Of a stretch of 64,000 nt of DNA, positions 24,909 to 35,242 are shown in pieces. The DNA comes from Roseibium sp. HPY-6 (lineage in GTDB: Bacteria; Pseudomonadota; Alphaproteobacteria; Rhizobiales; Stappiaceae): assembly GCF_040530035.1 (NCBI RefSeq), contig NZ_JBEWCD010000002.1:3145793-3209792 (forward strand). Reading direction: 5' to 3'. The first letter of the stretch is position 1. Every line of letters begins with the position of its first letter. Position numbers and translations under genes: made by a program. The notes beneath the pieces were generated by a model. It worked only from the letters and a program-made list of their open reading frames with translations. It was not told where the DNA came from and ran no database searches.

Positions 24909-26348
24909 TCAGCGCGCCGAACGCATAACCTGAATATCCAGGTCCCGGATCTTTTTCCGCAAGGTGTTTCGATTGACGCCGAGAAGTTCAGCAGCCTTGA
25001 TCTGATTGCCGCGCGTTGCCGCAAGCGCGGCGCTGATCAGCGGATACTCCACCTCGCGCAGAATGCGGTGGTAGAGCCCGGGAGGCGGCAACGCTTCTCC
25101 GAACGTGTCGAAATAGCCGGTCAGATACTTCTCAACCGATCCTCCGAGATTGACGCTCTCGTTGGCTTCTTCGTTTGCCGAGGCAACGCTGGGCTGGCTG
25201 AGTTCCTGGTCAAGCAGGCTTTCGCTGATAACGTCCTGCGGATATAGCGCTGCCAGGCGGCGAACCAGATTCTCCAGTTCGCGCACGTTACCCGGCCAAC
25301 GATAGCGGCGCAGCATGTTGAGCGCGTTCTGATCGATCTGCTTTGCCTGCAGTCCTTCCTTTTCCACGAGCGAGAAGAAATGCCGAACCAGATCCGGAAT
25401 ATCTTCCACGCGTTCGCGCAAAGGCGGCAATCTGATGGGCACGACATTCAGCCTGAAATAGAGATCCTCCCGGAAGAGACCCTGATTGATCAGGTGACGG
25501 AGATCCTTGTTGGTTGCCGCTACGATACGCACATCCGTTTTGATCGGCGTGCGCCCGCCCACGGTCGTGTATTCTCCCTGCTGCAAGACCCTGAGGAGCC
25601 GCGTTTGGGCTTCCATCGGCATGTCCCCGATCTCGTCGAGGAACAGCGTTCCGCCATCCGCCTGTTCGAAACGGCCGGAGCTTCTGTTTTGAGCACCGGT
25701 AAATGCCCCTTTCTCGTGCCCGAACAATTCAGCTTCGATCAGGTCGCGAGGAATGGCAGCCATGTTGATGGCGACAAACGGTCCGTTGCGCCTTTTGCCA
25801 TAGTCGTGAAGCGCGCGCGCGACGAGTTCCTTGCCTGTACCGGACTCTCCATTGATCATCACCGTCAGGTCGGTCTGCATAAGCCTGGCCAGAATACGGT
25901 AAATCTCCTGCATCGCTGGAGACCTGCCAACGAGCGGCATCCCCTCACCCGCATCTTCCATATCAAGCGCGGGCCGCTTCTTTGGCTCTTCCAGCGCCCT
26001 TTGGACAATGTTGGTGAGTTCCTTCAGGTCAAAAGGTTTGGGCAGATATTCGTAAGCACCCTTTTCGGACGCCTTGATCGCGGTCATGAACGTGTTTTGA
26101 GCACTCATTACCAGCACCGGCAGTTCCGGCCGCATCTTTTTCATGCGCGGCAAGACATCGAAGATGTTCTCGTCCGGCATAACCACGTCCGTAATGACAA
26201 GATCGCCATCGCCCGAAGAAACCCATCGCCATAGCGTCGAGGCGTTTGATGTGAGCCGGACCGTGTAACCAGCCCTGGAAAGCGCCTGATTCAGCACCGT
26301 TCGGATGGCAGCATCATCATCTGCAACAAGGATCGTACCTGTCGGCAT
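24909..26348 (-). CDS. ntrC: Nitrogen regulation response regulator NtrC
   Basis: A 479-residue enhancer-binding activator. Receiver D54 is in VITDVVMP. The AAA+ core has Walker A GESGTGKE, the sigma-54 contact loop GAFTGA intact in [14 protein letters not shown], and [10 protein letters not shown]. The C-terminal Fis-type helix-turn-helix is [22 protein letters not shown]. Under nitrogen limitation it activates sigma-54 promoters such as those for glutamine synthetase and ammonium uptake. The start lies 2 bases after the ntrB stop. Confidence 0.96.
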   Translation of the reverse strand: MPTGTILVADDDAAIRTVLNQALSRAGYTVRLTSNASTLWRWVSSGDGDLVITDVVMPDENIFDVLPRMKKMRPELPVLVMSAQNTFMTAIKASEKGAYEYLPKPFDLKELTNIVQRALEEPKKRPALDMEDAGEGMPLVGRSPAMQEIYRILARLMQTDLTVMINGESGTGKELVARALHDYGKRRNGPFVAINMAAIPRDLIEAELFGHEKGAFTGAQNRSSGRFEQADGGTLFLDEIGDMPMEAQTRLLRVLQQGEYTTVGGRTPIKTDVRIVAATNKDLRHLINQGLFREDLYFRLNVVPIRLPPLRERVEDIPDLVRHFFSLVEKEGLQAKQIDQNALNMLRRYRWPGNVRELENLVRRLAALYPQDVISESLLDQELSQPSVASANEEANESVNLGGSVEKYLTGYFDTFGEALPPPGLYHRILREVEYPLISAALAATRGNQIKAAELLGVNRNTLRKKIRDLDIQVMRSAR

Positions 26349-26350
26349 CG

Positions 26351-27502
26351 TTAGTCGGTTCCCTGGCTGGTCTTGTCTGTGTCCGGCTGCATTTCACCTG
26401 AATACGCGGGCATCAGAATTCGAAAAATTGTACGCTCTCGCTGGCTGTCGCATTCAATGACGCCGCCATGATCGCCGATGATCTTCGCAACAAGTGCCAA
26501 TCCCAGTCCTGAGCCGTTTGTCTTCGTCGTGATGAACGGCTCGAAAAGGTGTGGCAAGAGATCGTCCGGAACCCCCGGGCCGTTGTCCTGTACACAAAAT
26601 TCCAGAGGCAGGCTCACGCGTGCCTCGGTTCCTGGTACGGACAGGCGCACACCAGGGCGAAAGGCCGTCGAAATACGGATTTCACCGTCCGGATCGTCAC
26701 CGATCGCCTCGCTGGCATTCTTGACCAGGTTGAGGAACACCTGGATCAGCTGATCCTTGTTTGCAAAAACCGGCGGCAGCGACGGGTCGTATATCTCGAC
26801 GATCCGCTTGTTTCGGGCAAATCCGTTGTCCGAAAGGCTCTTCACGCGATCGAGGACAACATGAATATTCACTGGTTCCCGCTCGATCGGCCGCTCGTCG
26901 GAGAAGACCTCCATGCGATCCACCAGTTTCACGATGCGATCCGCTTCGTCCATGATAAGGCGTGTGAGTGAGCGGTCGTCGTCCACCACCGACTGTTCCA
27001 GCAGTTGCGCCGCCCCCCTGATCCCCGAAAGAGGATTTTTGATTTCATGCGCAAGCATGGCTGCAAGGCTGGTGACCGTCCTTGCAGCCCCGCGCGATGT
27101 CAGCTGCCGATCGATCTTTTCGGCCATTGTGCGCTCTTGGAACATGAGCACCACAGCCCCTGGCCGATCGGAGACAGGCGCAGCATTGATATCGACCATT
27201 TTCGGTGCGCCAATGCGCGGTGAACCAATATCCACCTTGTATTCATTTACTGGTGCGGCCCGCTCGCGAACCTGTTCGATCAGCGTCAGAAGCGGACTGC
27301 CAAAAGGCACAAAGTCACTGATCGGATGGCGCCTCAGAACCGACGCGCTCGAACGCATGAAAATTTCTGCCGCCATGTTTGCGGACTCAATGACGCCGTC
27401 AGGAGCAACCAGCAAGACCGGGTGCGGAAGGGCATCGAGAATGCTGGGTCCGTCGCTCGCGAGCATGGCCGTGCGGCCAGTCTCAGATCTCAAATCGCTC
27501 AC
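26351..27502 (-). CDS. ntrB: Nitrogen sensor kinase NtrB (GlnL)
   Basis: A 383-residue cytoplasmic kinase: PAS domain (about 20-125, [25 protein letters not shown]), HisKA with H152 in [11 protein letters not shown], and HATPase with [12 protein letters not shown] and [13 protein letters not shown]. It is controlled by PII protein and phosphorylates NtrC. Its start overlaps the dusB stop by 4 bases. Confidence 0.95.
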   Translation of the reverse strand: MSDLRSETGRTAMLASDGPSILDALPHPVLLVAPDGVIESANMAAEIFMRSSASVLRRHPISDFVPFGSPLLTLIEQVRERAAPVNEYKVDIGSPRIGAPKMVDINAAPVSDRPGAVVLMFQERTMAEKIDRQLTSRGAARTVTSLAAMLAHEIKNPLSGIRGAAQLLEQSVVDDDRSLTRLIMDEADRIVKLVDRMEVFSDERPIEREPVNIHVVLDRVKSLSDNGFARNKRIVEIYDPSLPPVFANKDQLIQVFLNLVKNASEAIGDDPDGEIRISTAFRPGVRLSVPGTEARVSLPLEFCVQDNGPGVPDDLLPHLFEPFITTKTNGSGLGLALVAKIIGDHGGVIECDSQRERTIFRILMPAYSGEMQPDTDKTSQGTD

Positions 27503-28515
27503 GCAGCTATCCGTTCGTTCGATGTTGCAAACCAGTCCGCAACCAGCTTCAAGACTTCCGCCGGACGGTCCGATGTCATGAGGGTCCTGCGCTCAGCGCC
27601 CGGCATCATGCCATCCGTGCGGTTATGAGCGACGTCGAGATACCAGCCAAGGTGCTTGCGCGCTATGCGAACGCCCTGTGCCTGACCGTAGTGGCTGAGA
27701 ATTGCTTCATAGTGTTCCGAGACAAGATCCGAAAATTCCGTCATTGAGGGTGCGTCCAGGAATTTCCCGGTTTCCAGATAGTGTCCGACGCACCCGGGAA
27801 GCCAGGGCCGGCCGTACGCCCCTCGCCCGATCATGACGCCATCCGCACCGGAGGCTTCGAGCATGTTTTCAGCATCCTCAATGCCCTTGCAGTCACCATT
27901 GGCAATCAGCGGGATCGAAATGGCTTCCTTCACGCACCGGATTGCATGCCAGTTTGCTGTACCCTTGTAAAACTGACATCTGGTCCGTCCGTGCACCGTG
28001 ATCAGTTGGACACCGGCAGCTTCTGCGCGGTTCGCCAATTCAGGCGCATTGAGGGAATTGTCATCCCATCCGAGCCTCATTTTGACAGTCACCGGAATGC
28101 GAACCGCCGCCACAGTCGCGTCTATCAAGGTCAGGGCGTGATCTAGGTCCCGCATCAGGGCAGAACCGGAATACCCGGACGTGACTTTTTTCGCTGGGCA
28201 GCCCATGTTGATATCTATGACATCAGCACCGAGATCGGCGATGACTTTTGCAGCCTCCCCCATCCATTTCGCTTCCCTGCCGGCGAGCTGGACAACATGC
28301 AGGCCTGAACTTTGGGCTTCGGCCCGCATCTGGGTTTCAGCATCACCTTTGATGAAAGATTCGCTTGCGACCATTTCACTGACGACCATACCGGCGCCAT
28401 AACGTGCGGCGATCCGACGAAAGGGCAGATCCGTCACACCCGACATGGGAGCGAGAACAGCGCGATTGGGCATCAGATGGGGCCCAATCATGAGTGGTTT
28501 ATTGAATTCCGGCAC
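27499..28515 (-). CDS. dusB: tRNA-dihydrouridine synthase DusB (NifR3)
   Basis: A 338-residue FMN enzyme of the TIM-barrel Dus family. The catalytic cysteine is C106 in [33 protein letters not shown] and [17 protein letters not shown] complete the FMN site. It reduces uridine to dihydrouridine in tRNA. As usual in alphaproteobacteria it heads the ntrBC operon. Divergent from ispDF across 157 bases, where both promoters must lie. Confidence 0.95.
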   Translation of the reverse strand: MPEFNKPLMIGPHLMPNRAVLAPMSGVTDLPFRRIAARYGAGMVVSEMVASESFIKGDAETQMRAEAQSSGLHVVQLAGREAKWMGEAAKVIADLGADVIDINMGCPAKKVTSGYSGSALMRDLDHALTLIDATVAAVRIPVTVKMRLGWDDNSLNAPELANRAEAAGVQLITVHGRTRCQFYKGTANWHAIRCVKEAISIPLIANGDCKGIEDAENMLEASGADGVMIGRGAYGRPWLPGCVGHYLETGKFLDAPSMTEFSDLVSEHYEAILSHYGQAQGVRIARKHLGWYLDVAHNRTDGMMPGAERRTLMTSDRPAEVLKLVADWFATSNERIAA

Positions 28516-28672
28516 GCAGCTCTCTTCTTCTGCTTATTACCTGTGCAAAAAACAATCTGCCTATATTGTAGACAATTTCTGCATCGCAACAAGTCTAAAA
28601 TTGCGATTTGCATAGGAAGTTCGTTAAAGACGATCAGTGATTTACGCCAACCAACCCGCAAGGAGACCGCCT

Positions 28673-29926
28673 ATGGGCAAAACGGCAGCAGCTCTCGTCG
28701 TCGCGGCTGGACGGGGCACGCGTCTGGCGGGTTCTGACACAGCCCTGCCCAAACAATATAGGTCCATCGCCGGAAGACCGGTCCTGTCCCATACACTGGA
28801 AGCCCTTGCGGCGCATCCCCGAATTTCAACTATCGTAACTGTCATCCACCCGGACGATGTTGACCTCTACGAAACCGCCGCAAGTAAAGCGGCTTTGCCG
28901 GCCGCGCTTGTCAATCTGGAAATGACTTTTGGCGGCGAGACACGGCAGTTATCTGTTCTGGAGGGTTTGAAAGCGCTCCGCAGTTTGAGCTGCGATTTTG
29001 TTTTCATCCACGATGCAGCAAGACCATTTGTCTCTATTGAAGTGCTGAAATCCCTCTTTGACAAACTCGACGCAGGCGCCGAAGGCGCACTCGCAGCAGT
29101 ACCGGTTGCTGACACGCTCAAAAAATCGACCGAACCCGACAAGCCGCTTGAAACCATAGACAGGCGCGGCCTGTGGGCCGCACAAACCCCACAGGCGTTT
29201 CCGTTCCCGGCCATACTCGAGGCACACTCGAAAGCCGCTCTGGAAGGTCTTGTCGATTTCACCGACGACACAGGTTTAGCCGAATGGGCAGGAATGAGGA
29301 TTGAACTGAGCGACGGAGACCCCTCCAATTTTAAGATCACCACGGCACCGGACCTTAAAAGAGCAGATCAACAGGCAAAAGCACCATCAATGACAAAAAT
29401 GCACGCTCTCAATCCTCCATTGTCACATCTCCAGGATATCCGGACCGGGATCGGGTACGATGTTCATGCCTTCGATAAAGGGGATCAGGTGGTGCTTGGC
29501 GGTGTTGCGGTTCCGCATGTAAAGAAGCTCAAGGGGCATTCGGACGCAGACGTTGTCCTTCACGCAATTACCGATGCAACGCTCGGCGCGATTGGCGACG
29601 GTGATATTGGCCAGCACTTTCCACCGAGCGACCCGCAATGGAAGGGTGCATCATCCGACAGATTTCAAGCAGACGCGCTTGAACGCGTGAAAAAGCTTGG
29701 CGGCAGGCTTGCCCATATCGATATCACGATCGTATGCGAGGAGCCAAAGATAGGGCCGCACCGCGCAGAGATCCGGAATTCGGTGGCCAGAATCTGCGAA
29801 CTGCCCGCCTCCCGGGTTTCCATCAAGGCAACAACGTCCGAAAGACTGGGATTTACAGGTCGTAAGGAAGGCATTGCAGCCCTGGCAAGCGTGACCGTTC
29901 GCCTCCCGTTTCCCGAAAATGAGTGA
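28673..29926 (+). CDS. ispDF: Bifunctional IspD/IspF isoprenoid enzyme
   Basis: A 417-residue fusion in the MEP pathway. The IspD half (about 1-235) starts [20 protein letters not shown], the CTP-binding loop, and makes CDP-methylerythritol. The IspF half (about 258-417) has GIGYDVHAF and [18 protein letters not shown], the zinc site, and makes the cyclodiphosphate. IspE, the step between, is separate. ATG 28673 has AAGGAGA; the open frame begins at 28637. The fusion is characteristic of alphaproteobacteria and epsilonproteobacteria. Confidence 0.96.
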   Translation: MGKTAAALVVAAGRGTRLAGSDTALPKQYRSIAGRPVLSHTLEALAAHPRISTIVTVIHPDDVDLYETAASKAALPAALVNLEMTFGGETRQLSVLEGLKALRSLSCDFVFIHDAARPFVSIEVLKSLFDKLDAGAEGALAAVPVADTLKKSTEPDKPLETIDRRGLWAAQTPQAFPFPAILEAHSKAALEGLVDFTDDTGLAEWAGMRIELSDGDPSNFKITTAPDLKRADQQAKAPSMTKMHALNPPLSHLQDIRTGIGYDVHAFDKGDQVVLGGVAVPHVKKLKGHSDADVVLHAITDATLGAIGDGDIGQHFPPSDPQWKGASSDRFQADALERVKKLGGRLAHIDITIVCEEPKIGPHRAEIRNSVARICELPASRVSIKATTSERLGFTGRKEGIAALASVTVRLPFPENE

Positions 29927-30458
29927 CACCGCCATGCCAGAAACAAGACTGAACGACTTTGAAGATCTGACATCGTTGGCAAACAGCGTTCTGGAAGAAC
30001 TCAAATCGAACGGCAAGTTGATCGCGACAGCGGAATCTTGCACAGGTGGGCTGATCATTGCGTCGCTGACCGAAATCGCAGGATCTTCCGCTGCAGTGGA
30101 CCGGGGGTTCGTAACTTATTCCAACAAAGCCAAGACAGAACTGCTTGGTGTCGCCGCCGACCTGATCGCCCGTGTCGGCGCTGTCAGCAAGGATGTGGCC
30201 ATTGCCATGGCAGAGGGAGCCCTGTCGCGCTCCGAAGCAGATATTGCCGTCTCGGTAACCGGCATCGCCGGACCTGGTGGCGGCTCTGAGGAAAAGCCGG
30301 TTGGAACAGTGCACATTGCCGTAGCGGAAACCGACAAACCAACGCAGCATTTCCATTGCTGGTTCGCAGACCGGGGCAGAAAATCAATCCGGCTTGAGAC
30401 GATCCAGACAGCTTTGACGTCCGTTCTAAATGCATTGACAATCGAAAAGGATCGTTAA
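29919..30458 (+). CDS. CinA C-terminal domain amidohydrolase
   Basis: A 179-residue stand-alone CinA-C (PncC-type) protein. Visible motifs: [11 protein letters not shown] with the nucleophile-region Ser, [23 protein letters not shown], and [13 protein letters not shown]. The family deamidates nicotinamide mononucleotide in NAD recycling. It overlaps ispDF by 8 bases, so the two are translationally coupled; a later ATG at 29934 (MPETRLNDF) is also possible. Confidence 0.9.
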   Translation: MSDTAMPETRLNDFEDLTSLANSVLEELKSNGKLIATAESCTGGLIIASLTEIAGSSAAVDRGFVTYSNKAKTELLGVAADLIARVGAVSKDVAIAMAEGALSRSEADIAVSVTGIAGPGGGSEEKPVGTVHIAVAETDKPTQHFHCWFADRGRKSIRLETIQTALTSVLNALTIEKDR

Positions 30459-30548
30459 GGATCCTGCGCGTTCTTGCTGGGTTTTCCGGGTTGGCAGACC
30501 TATAGTCCCCTCATCCCGGTCCAAACTTTCAGTCGATTGCCTTCTAAG

Positions 30549-31016
30549 ATGAAAAAACCTTTCGCGGTACTGATCGCCATCTTTAGCCTGGGCACTTCCG
30601 TGTCTGCCTCTCCTCTCCCGCAGCCCGGTGACTATTTTCTGATTTCAAGGGACGCCGCCGGTCAATTCGTCGGAAGTCACAAGCTGTTCAAGGACTTCGC
30701 GCCTGACATGCAGGAAGTGACTTACTGCGCGAGTGACTATTACGTGCGCAGCAGCTCGGTCGCCTGGACGCAGCTGGAAGTCGAGCGCGGAAATGTGGTC
30801 CACGTCGAATATAATTTTGGACGCGGATGGCGTCCGATTTGCGCCAATCCCGAACAGGAGGTCACGCTTCGGGACGTTGGTGTACTCGTCACCGCCCGCG
30901 AATATCTCGCAAGCCTGGAAAATGACAAGCCCTCAGCAAGCCGCCTGGCAGCCTTCGGCGCCATGTTCCGTCCCGCAAACTCCGACAATCCAGAGGGAAG
31001 CTTTCACAGCAGGTGA
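30549..31016 (+). CDS. Secreted protein of unknown family, paralogue 1
   Basis: A 155-residue exported protein with a signal peptide (MKKPFAVLIAIFSLGTSVSA). The mature domain aligns with the next two genes: GDYFLISRDAAGQFVGSHKLF, VTYCASDYYVRSSSVAWTQLEVERGNVVHVEYN and GWRPICANPEQEVTLRDVGV. Two cysteines at shared positions suggest a disulfide. No catalytic motif is recognisable. I chose ATG 30549 because it begins a clean signal peptide; the frame opens at 30474 and the ribosome site is weak. Identity with paralogue 2 is clearly high across the core. Confidence 0.78.
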   Translation: MKKPFAVLIAIFSLGTSVSASPLPQPGDYFLISRDAAGQFVGSHKLFKDFAPDMQEVTYCASDYYVRSSSVAWTQLEVERGNVVHVEYNFGRGWRPICANPEQEVTLRDVGVLVTAREYLASLENDKPSASRLAAFGAMFRPANSDNPEGSFHSR

Positions 31017-31204
31017 TAAACCCTCAGCTTGATTGAATAAGCTAGAGGCACACCAAATAAGGGAACATAAATTTTTAATAAAACGCCAGGCCCGCTTTCA
31101 ATCAGTTCTACAAGAAGCAGACATATCTTCGCATCAACAACAACCAAGAGTTATCGCTGGACAGAGCAAGACGCGAAGGTCACTCGCGTTGGAGAAGGCA
31201 GATT

Positions 31205-31681
31205 ATGTGGTTTCATAAGTTATTGCTGACACTTGGATTTTTTGTTCTTTCGGCAGTGCAGTCCAACGCTCAATCGGAAACTCCGATCGTCGGCGACACT
31301 TACATAATCTCGCGCGATGAGAACCGTCACTTTCGAGGCTCCCACCGCATTTACAACAGACGTGCCGACGACCTCGTGAGAGTTGAATATTGCAATCGTT
31401 CCTACTGGGTTCGGTATGCAACCATCGCGTGGACGCAGCTGGAAGTGGAACGCAACTATGCCGTTCGCGTTGAATTCAACTGGGGCAAAGGCTGGCGCCC
31501 CATATGTGAGCGTCCCGCCGAGCAGGTTACACTGAAGGGACTGGGGGTCACGGAAGACCCAAGGGTTATTATTCAAAATGACGGTCTGACAATCGACAAG
31601 ATCAGCCGCTTTGCCGCGATCCGCGACGCCTTCAACCAAAATGGCAAGGAAAAAGCCACCCAGTCATTTCATGACCAATAA
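31205..31681 (+). CDS. Secreted protein of unknown family, paralogue 2
   Basis: A 158-residue exported protein with signal peptide (MWFHKLLLTLGFFVLSAVQSNAQ). The core repeats paralogue 1 nearly motif for motif: GDTYIISRDENRHFRGSHRIY, VEYCNRSYWVRYATIAWTQL, VRVEFNWGKGWRPICERP and QVTLKGLGV. The C-terminal half is helical and ends with an AIRDAFNQN stretch shared with paralogue 3. GGAGAAGG lies upstream. The 188 bases before it are AT-rich and likely carry its own promoter. Confidence 0.82.
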   Translation: MWFHKLLLTLGFFVLSAVQSNAQSETPIVGDTYIISRDENRHFRGSHRIYNRRADDLVRVEYCNRSYWVRYATIAWTQLEVERNYAVRVEFNWGKGWRPICERPAEQVTLKGLGVTEDPRVIIQNDGLTIDKISRFAAIRDAFNQNGKEKATQSFHDQ

Positions 31682-31779
31682 AGTCAAATTGTCCTTAGGC
31701 GGGTAACGAAGGGGTAAGCTAAGTCACGTATTCTTTGCATCCAATGGGGTTAAGCTGGGCTCGATAGAGGATCTCAAGC

Positions 31780-32214
31780 ATGAAACGCTCGATGGCATGC
31801 ATTGCACTGACGCTTATGACCTGTGCCGGTCTGACGGGGACAGCGTTCGCCAAAAGCGATTTCTATATCCGGTCACAACATGCCAACGGCAAGTTCACCG
31901 GGTTCCATGAAATTCTCGTCAAGCCGAAATCAGGCTATCACCGTGCGAGCTATTGCAATCGCAGTTTTTGGGTCTCATCAACAACCGTCATTTGGACCGA
32001 ACAGCAAAATGCTGCGGGCCGAACCCTTATCCTGGAAGAAAACACAGGCGCTGCCCGAAAAATTGTCTGCAAGGACAACAGCGCCTTCGCGACCTTGGAA
32101 GACCTGGGCTTATCCAAGCGTGAAGTGGCGAAAATCAGAGCAGCGAACAAGCCGCTCGATATGAGATCGAGCCGCCTGCAAACCATTCGCGACGCCTTCA
32201 AAGACTACAAGTAA
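31780..32214 (+). CDS. Secreted protein of unknown family, paralogue 3
   Basis: A 144-residue exported protein (signal about 1-24, TAFA cleavage region). More diverged from the other two but keeps the frame: FYIRSQHANGKFTGFHEIL, RASYCNRSFWVSSTTVIWTEQ, a cysteine in KIVCKDN, ATLEDLGLSKREV and the final QTIRDAFKDYK. It lacks the RGWRP segment. GAGGAT precedes the ATG. Three such genes in a row point to tandem duplication with divergence; function unknown. Confidence 0.8.
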   Translation: MKRSMACIALTLMTCAGLTGTAFAKSDFYIRSQHANGKFTGFHEILVKPKSGYHRASYCNRSFWVSSTTVIWTEQQNAAGRTLILEENTGAARKIVCKDNSAFATLEDLGLSKREVAKIRAANKPLDMRSSRLQTIRDAFKDYK

Positions 32215-32234
32215 TCTGGTTTGATACCACTGGT

Positions 32235-32687
32235 TCAAGTGCCGTAGACTTCGTCTGCGCGCGCTTCGAAGGCACTTGAGAACTTTCTGAATGCTTTGTC
32301 GAACATGACGCCCATGAGCGAGCCGAGCGTGCGGCTTTTGAATTCGTAGGAAATGAAGAAGCCGACATTGCAGCTTCCCTCTTCCGCATCCTCAAACGTC
32401 CATTTGTTTTCTAGATGCTTGAACGGCCCATCCAGGTATTCAACGAGAATGGTGCGGGCCTCGGGACGCAACTCGACACGACTGGTGAACGTCTCTTTGA
32501 AAAGCTTGTAGGCGACCGTCATATCGGCAACGAGTACCGTGCGGCCGTCATCAAGTTCTTTGCGGCCGCGCACATGAAGTCCCTGACACAAGGGAACGAA
32601 TTGGGGATACTGCTCCACATCGGCGACAAGGCGGAACATATCGTCCGCCTTGTGACTGACCTTGTGATTGGAAGAGAAACTGGGCAT
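32235..32687 (-). CDS. ratA: RatA/COQ10-type START-domain protein
   Basis: A 150-residue START-like protein beginning MPSFSSNHKVSHKADDMFRLVADVEQYPQFVPLCQG, the diagnostic RatA/COQ10 opening. The rest, LVADMTVAYKLFKETFTSRVEL and LDGPFKHLENKWTF, completes the hydrophobic cavity. The family binds ubiquinone or lipid (COQ10) and in E. coli was described as an inhibitor of ribosome subunit joining; the former is the likelier role here. ATG 32687 is set by family start. It lies 31 bases after lipA. Confidence 0.88.
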   Translation of the reverse strand: MPSFSSNHKVSHKADDMFRLVADVEQYPQFVPLCQGLHVRGRKELDDGRTVLVADMTVAYKLFKETFTSRVELRPEARTILVEYLDGPFKHLENKWTFEDAEEGSCNVGFFISYEFKSRTLGSLMGVMFDKAFRKFSSAFEARADEVYGT

Positions 32688-32718
32688 GCAGTTTGTCAGA
32701 TCCCGTTCGCCGCAGGGC

Positions 32719-33693
32719 CTAGTGGCCGAGTTTTGCTTTTCGCGCTGCCCGCAATTCAGCGAAGTCCTCACCAGCATGGTGAGACGAGCGCGTAAGTGGG
32801 CTGGCTGAAACCTTCAGGAAGCCCTTGGCATAAGCTATGCGCTCGTATCCCTTGAACTCTTCGGGCGTTACAAACGACATTACCGGGTGATGTTTCTTGG
32901 ATGGCTGCAGATACTGACCAATCGTCAGGAAATCCACGTCAGCAGCGCGCAGGTCGTCCATCAGCTGCAATACCTCGTTCCGGATCTCCCCCAGTCCTAC
33001 CATGATACCGGACTTTGTGAACATTTCCGGATCAAGTTCCTTCACCTTCTGGAGAAGGCGGATAGAATGAAAGTAACGCGCTCCCGGCCTCACAGTCAGA
33101 TACTTCGAAGGCACGGTTTCGAGATTGTGATTGAAGACGTCGGGCTTGGCCGCAACAACTGTTTCAAGGGCACTGTCCTTGCGCAGGAAGTCAGGCGTCA
33201 GCACTTCGACGGTGGTGCTCGGTGACGTTTGCCGGATGGCTTCAATCACATCTGCAAAGTGCTGCGCGCCACCGTCGTCGAGATCATCGCGATCAACGGA
33301 TGTCACGACAACATGTTGCAAACCCATGGTCGCAACGGCATCTGCGACACCTTGCGGCTCGTTCTGGTCAACCGGCCCGGGCATTCCGGTCCTGACATTG
33401 CAGAAGGCGCAAGCCCGCGTACAGGTATCGCCAAGGATCATGAAGCTGGCGTGTTTTTTTGACCAGCACTCACCGATGTTAGGACAACCTGCTTCTTCGC
33501 AAACGGTGACGAGATTGTTGTCGCGCACCACATTCTGGGTTTCGCGATAAACGGGCGACGTCGGCGCCTTGACGCGGATCCATTTCGGCTTGCGCTGAAT
33601 AGGATTGTCCGGACGATGTTCCTTTTCCGGATGCCGCGGACGGGCATCTGACTTTTCCTTCGGGCGATTGAGCGTGTCGACGATCGTAACCAT
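32719..33693 (-). CDS. lipA: Lipoyl synthase LipA
   Basis: A 324-residue radical-SAM enzyme. The SAM cluster is C91, C95, C98 in CTRACAFC; the auxiliary, sacrificial cluster is C65, C70, C76 in [12 protein letters not shown], with the RSSH serine near the C-terminus. It inserts two sulfurs into octanoyl groups on lipoyl domains, including those of PdhB and PdhC encoded just upstream on the same strand. Confidence 0.96.
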   Translation of the reverse strand: MVTIVDTLNRPKEKSDARPRHPEKEHRPDNPIQRKPKWIRVKAPTSPVYRETQNVVRDNNLVTVCEEAGCPNIGECWSKKHASFMILGDTCTRACAFCNVRTGMPGPVDQNEPQGVADAVATMGLQHVVVTSVDRDDLDDGGAQHFADVIEAIRQTSPSTTVEVLTPDFLRKDSALETVVAAKPDVFNHNLETVPSKYLTVRPGARYFHSIRLLQKVKELDPEMFTKSGIMVGLGEIRNEVLQLMDDLRAADVDFLTIGQYLQPSKKHHPVMSFVTPEEFKGYERIAYAKGFLKVSASPLTRSSHHAGEDFAELRAARKAKLGH

Positions 33694-33749
33694 GGGCCTT
33701 AAGTGTCGTTATTCCTATGAAAGGTCAAGATATAATGGAAGTGAGCCAG

Positions 33750-34544
33750 CTATGTGCTGAGCGCAGGTCTGACCAGTTCTGCCAACCTCTCACGAGCGTT
33801 TTCTGAAAGCGGGACCGACCTGCGGGTTGTATCGTTCATCTGAACGATGATCGTGACAGCCTCTGCGACAGGCGTGCCGTCCTGGAACACGCGCTGAAAA
33901 AGCTTGAAGGAACTGCGTCCGACCTCCTTCACCGCCGTCCCGATCTCCACGGTTCCAGGCCAGTTGATCTCGGCAAGGAAATCGAGTTCCAGCCGCGCGA
34001 TGACGAACGCCGCGCCCTCCAGCATAAGTTCATCCCCATAAAGGAGTTCGACCCTGCCCGTTTCGAGAAACGTGTTGAACACCGCATTGTTGATATGCCC
34101 TTGCCGATCGGTGTCTGCGTATCGAAGCTTGTCGGTCGTTTTTAACGGGAAAGCGCCAATGCCTGCCCGTTGTCGCCCCGCCCCGGCTTCACGTGGCTGT
34201 TCGGCAACGACATAGATGAAAGCAGATACCGATCCGTCGTCGGTATTCACGAGCGTTTCCACACGCTGATATCCTTCTCCTTCAAAAGCGTCCAGGCGAT
34301 CCCAGTGATCAGGAAGTTCGGCGCTTTCAAAGATAAACACCTCGACATTTTGTCCTTCAGGGTCGAGGACAAGGGCGGGAAACCCGAGTGCCGCTCCCCA
34401 GCCGGCCTGGACGAGCCGGCCACGCACCGTACCTTCCGTCCAACGTCCTTGAAGATCCTTCAATTGCGCATGATTGGCGCGTCCCGGAGCCAGGGTACCG
34501 TACGTCGCGAGCCGAAATTCCGATTTATCTGACGTGATCCCCAT
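33750..34544 (-). CDS. Fusion: gamma-glutamylcyclotransferase-like domain + hotdog thioesterase
   Basis: A 264-residue two-domain protein in one uninterrupted frame. The N-terminal domain (about 8-118) is GGCT/AIG2-like: LATYGTLAPGRANH (the YGTL substrate loop) and HWDRLDAFEGEGYQR with a candidate catalytic glutamate. The C-terminal domain (about 132-262) is a 4HBT-type thioesterase: LRYADTDRQGHINNAVFNTFLETGRVELL, with the active-site Asp and the GHINN turn. I know the two families only as separate proteins in most genomes. It lies between the YeaQ-type gene and lipA. Substrates unknown. Confidence 0.82.
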   Translation of the reverse strand: MGITSDKSEFRLATYGTLAPGRANHAQLKDLQGRWTEGTVRGRLVQAGWGAALGFPALVLDPEGQNVEVFIFESAELPDHWDRLDAFEGEGYQRVETLVNTDDGSVSAFIYVVAEQPREAGAGRQRAGIGAFPLKTTDKLRYADTDRQGHINNAVFNTFLETGRVELLYGDELMLEGAAFVIARLELDFLAEINWPGTVEIGTAVKEVGRSSFKLFQRVFQDGTPVAEAVTIIVQMNDTTRRSVPLSENARERLAELVRPALST

Positions 34545-34679
34545 TCAGAGTTCCCTTGAAACAGTAACCGTTGGTTCTGTCCGATCCTCTTCAGGTCCAG
34601 ACAACTCGCAAACAGATCAGGTGCACGGGATGCAGCGTGATGTGCGGCGTACTCATCCTTATACTTTTATGAGCGAGTT

Positions 34680-34919
34680 CTACTTGAAGACCTTTTTCCA
34701 GATAAACAAAAACAGGATCGCGCCGACAATCGCGACAATCAGACGGTCGACAAACCCGCCGGCCAGATTCAGATTGAGGATCGACGCCAGTTCTCCGCCC
34801 AGGAGCGCACCGATCAGACCGACAACCAGGCTGCCGAGGAAACCACCCCGGCTGTTCAGGACACGGTGAGCAACTGCGCCCGCGATCAAACCTATAATTG
34901 CGGAAACAATCAGTCCCAT
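34680..34919 (-). CDS. GlsB/YeaQ/YmgE-family small membrane protein
   Basis: A 79-residue hydrophobic protein, about three membrane helices with glycine zippers (GLIVSAIIGLIAGAVAH, GGFLGSLVVGLIGALLGG, DRLIVAIVGAILFLFIW). This is the transglycosylase-associated/YeaQ family, induced by envelope or osmotic stress; the molecular role is unknown. A second, different member follows upstream at 34976-35224. Confidence 0.88.
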   Translation of the reverse strand: MGLIVSAIIGLIAGAVAHRVLNSRGGFLGSLVVGLIGALLGGELASILNLNLAGGFVDRLIVAIVGAILFLFIWKKVFK

Positions 34920-34975
34920 GCCATGTCCTCTTCAGTTTTGGTGGAACCAGAACACCACCGCCTGCGGCGTTTCAT

Positions 34976-35224
34976 TCAAGCCAGAAGACGTGCCACCAGC
35001 ACGACAACGATCGCTCCGACAGCGGCAACCACGATTTCGTTCACATAGGTGTTGCCGAGATTGATGTTGATACCGGCGAATTTGAAAATAAACCCGCCGA
35101 CAAAAGCGCCGAGAACGCCAGTGAGCAAATAGCGAATGATGCCACCGCCGCCGACGAAGATACTCGCAAGCCAACCGGCCGCGATCCCGATGGCTATCCA
35201 GATAAAAATTGCTTTCGCATCCAT
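34976..35224 (-). CDS. GlsB/YeaQ/YmgE-family small membrane protein, second copy
   Basis: An 82-residue protein with three predicted helices and GAFVGGFIFKFAGI in the middle. Same family as 34680-34919 but clearly diverged. Spacing of 56 bases and same strand suggest co-transcription. It includes the longer ININLGNTYVNEIVVA segment typical of one subgroup. Confidence 0.87.
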   Translation of the reverse strand: MDAKAIFIWIAIGIAAGWLASIFVGGGGIIRYLLTGVLGAFVGGFIFKFAGININLGNTYVNEIVVAAVGAIVVVLVARLLA

Positions 35225-35242
35225 CAGACTTTCCCCTCACGA

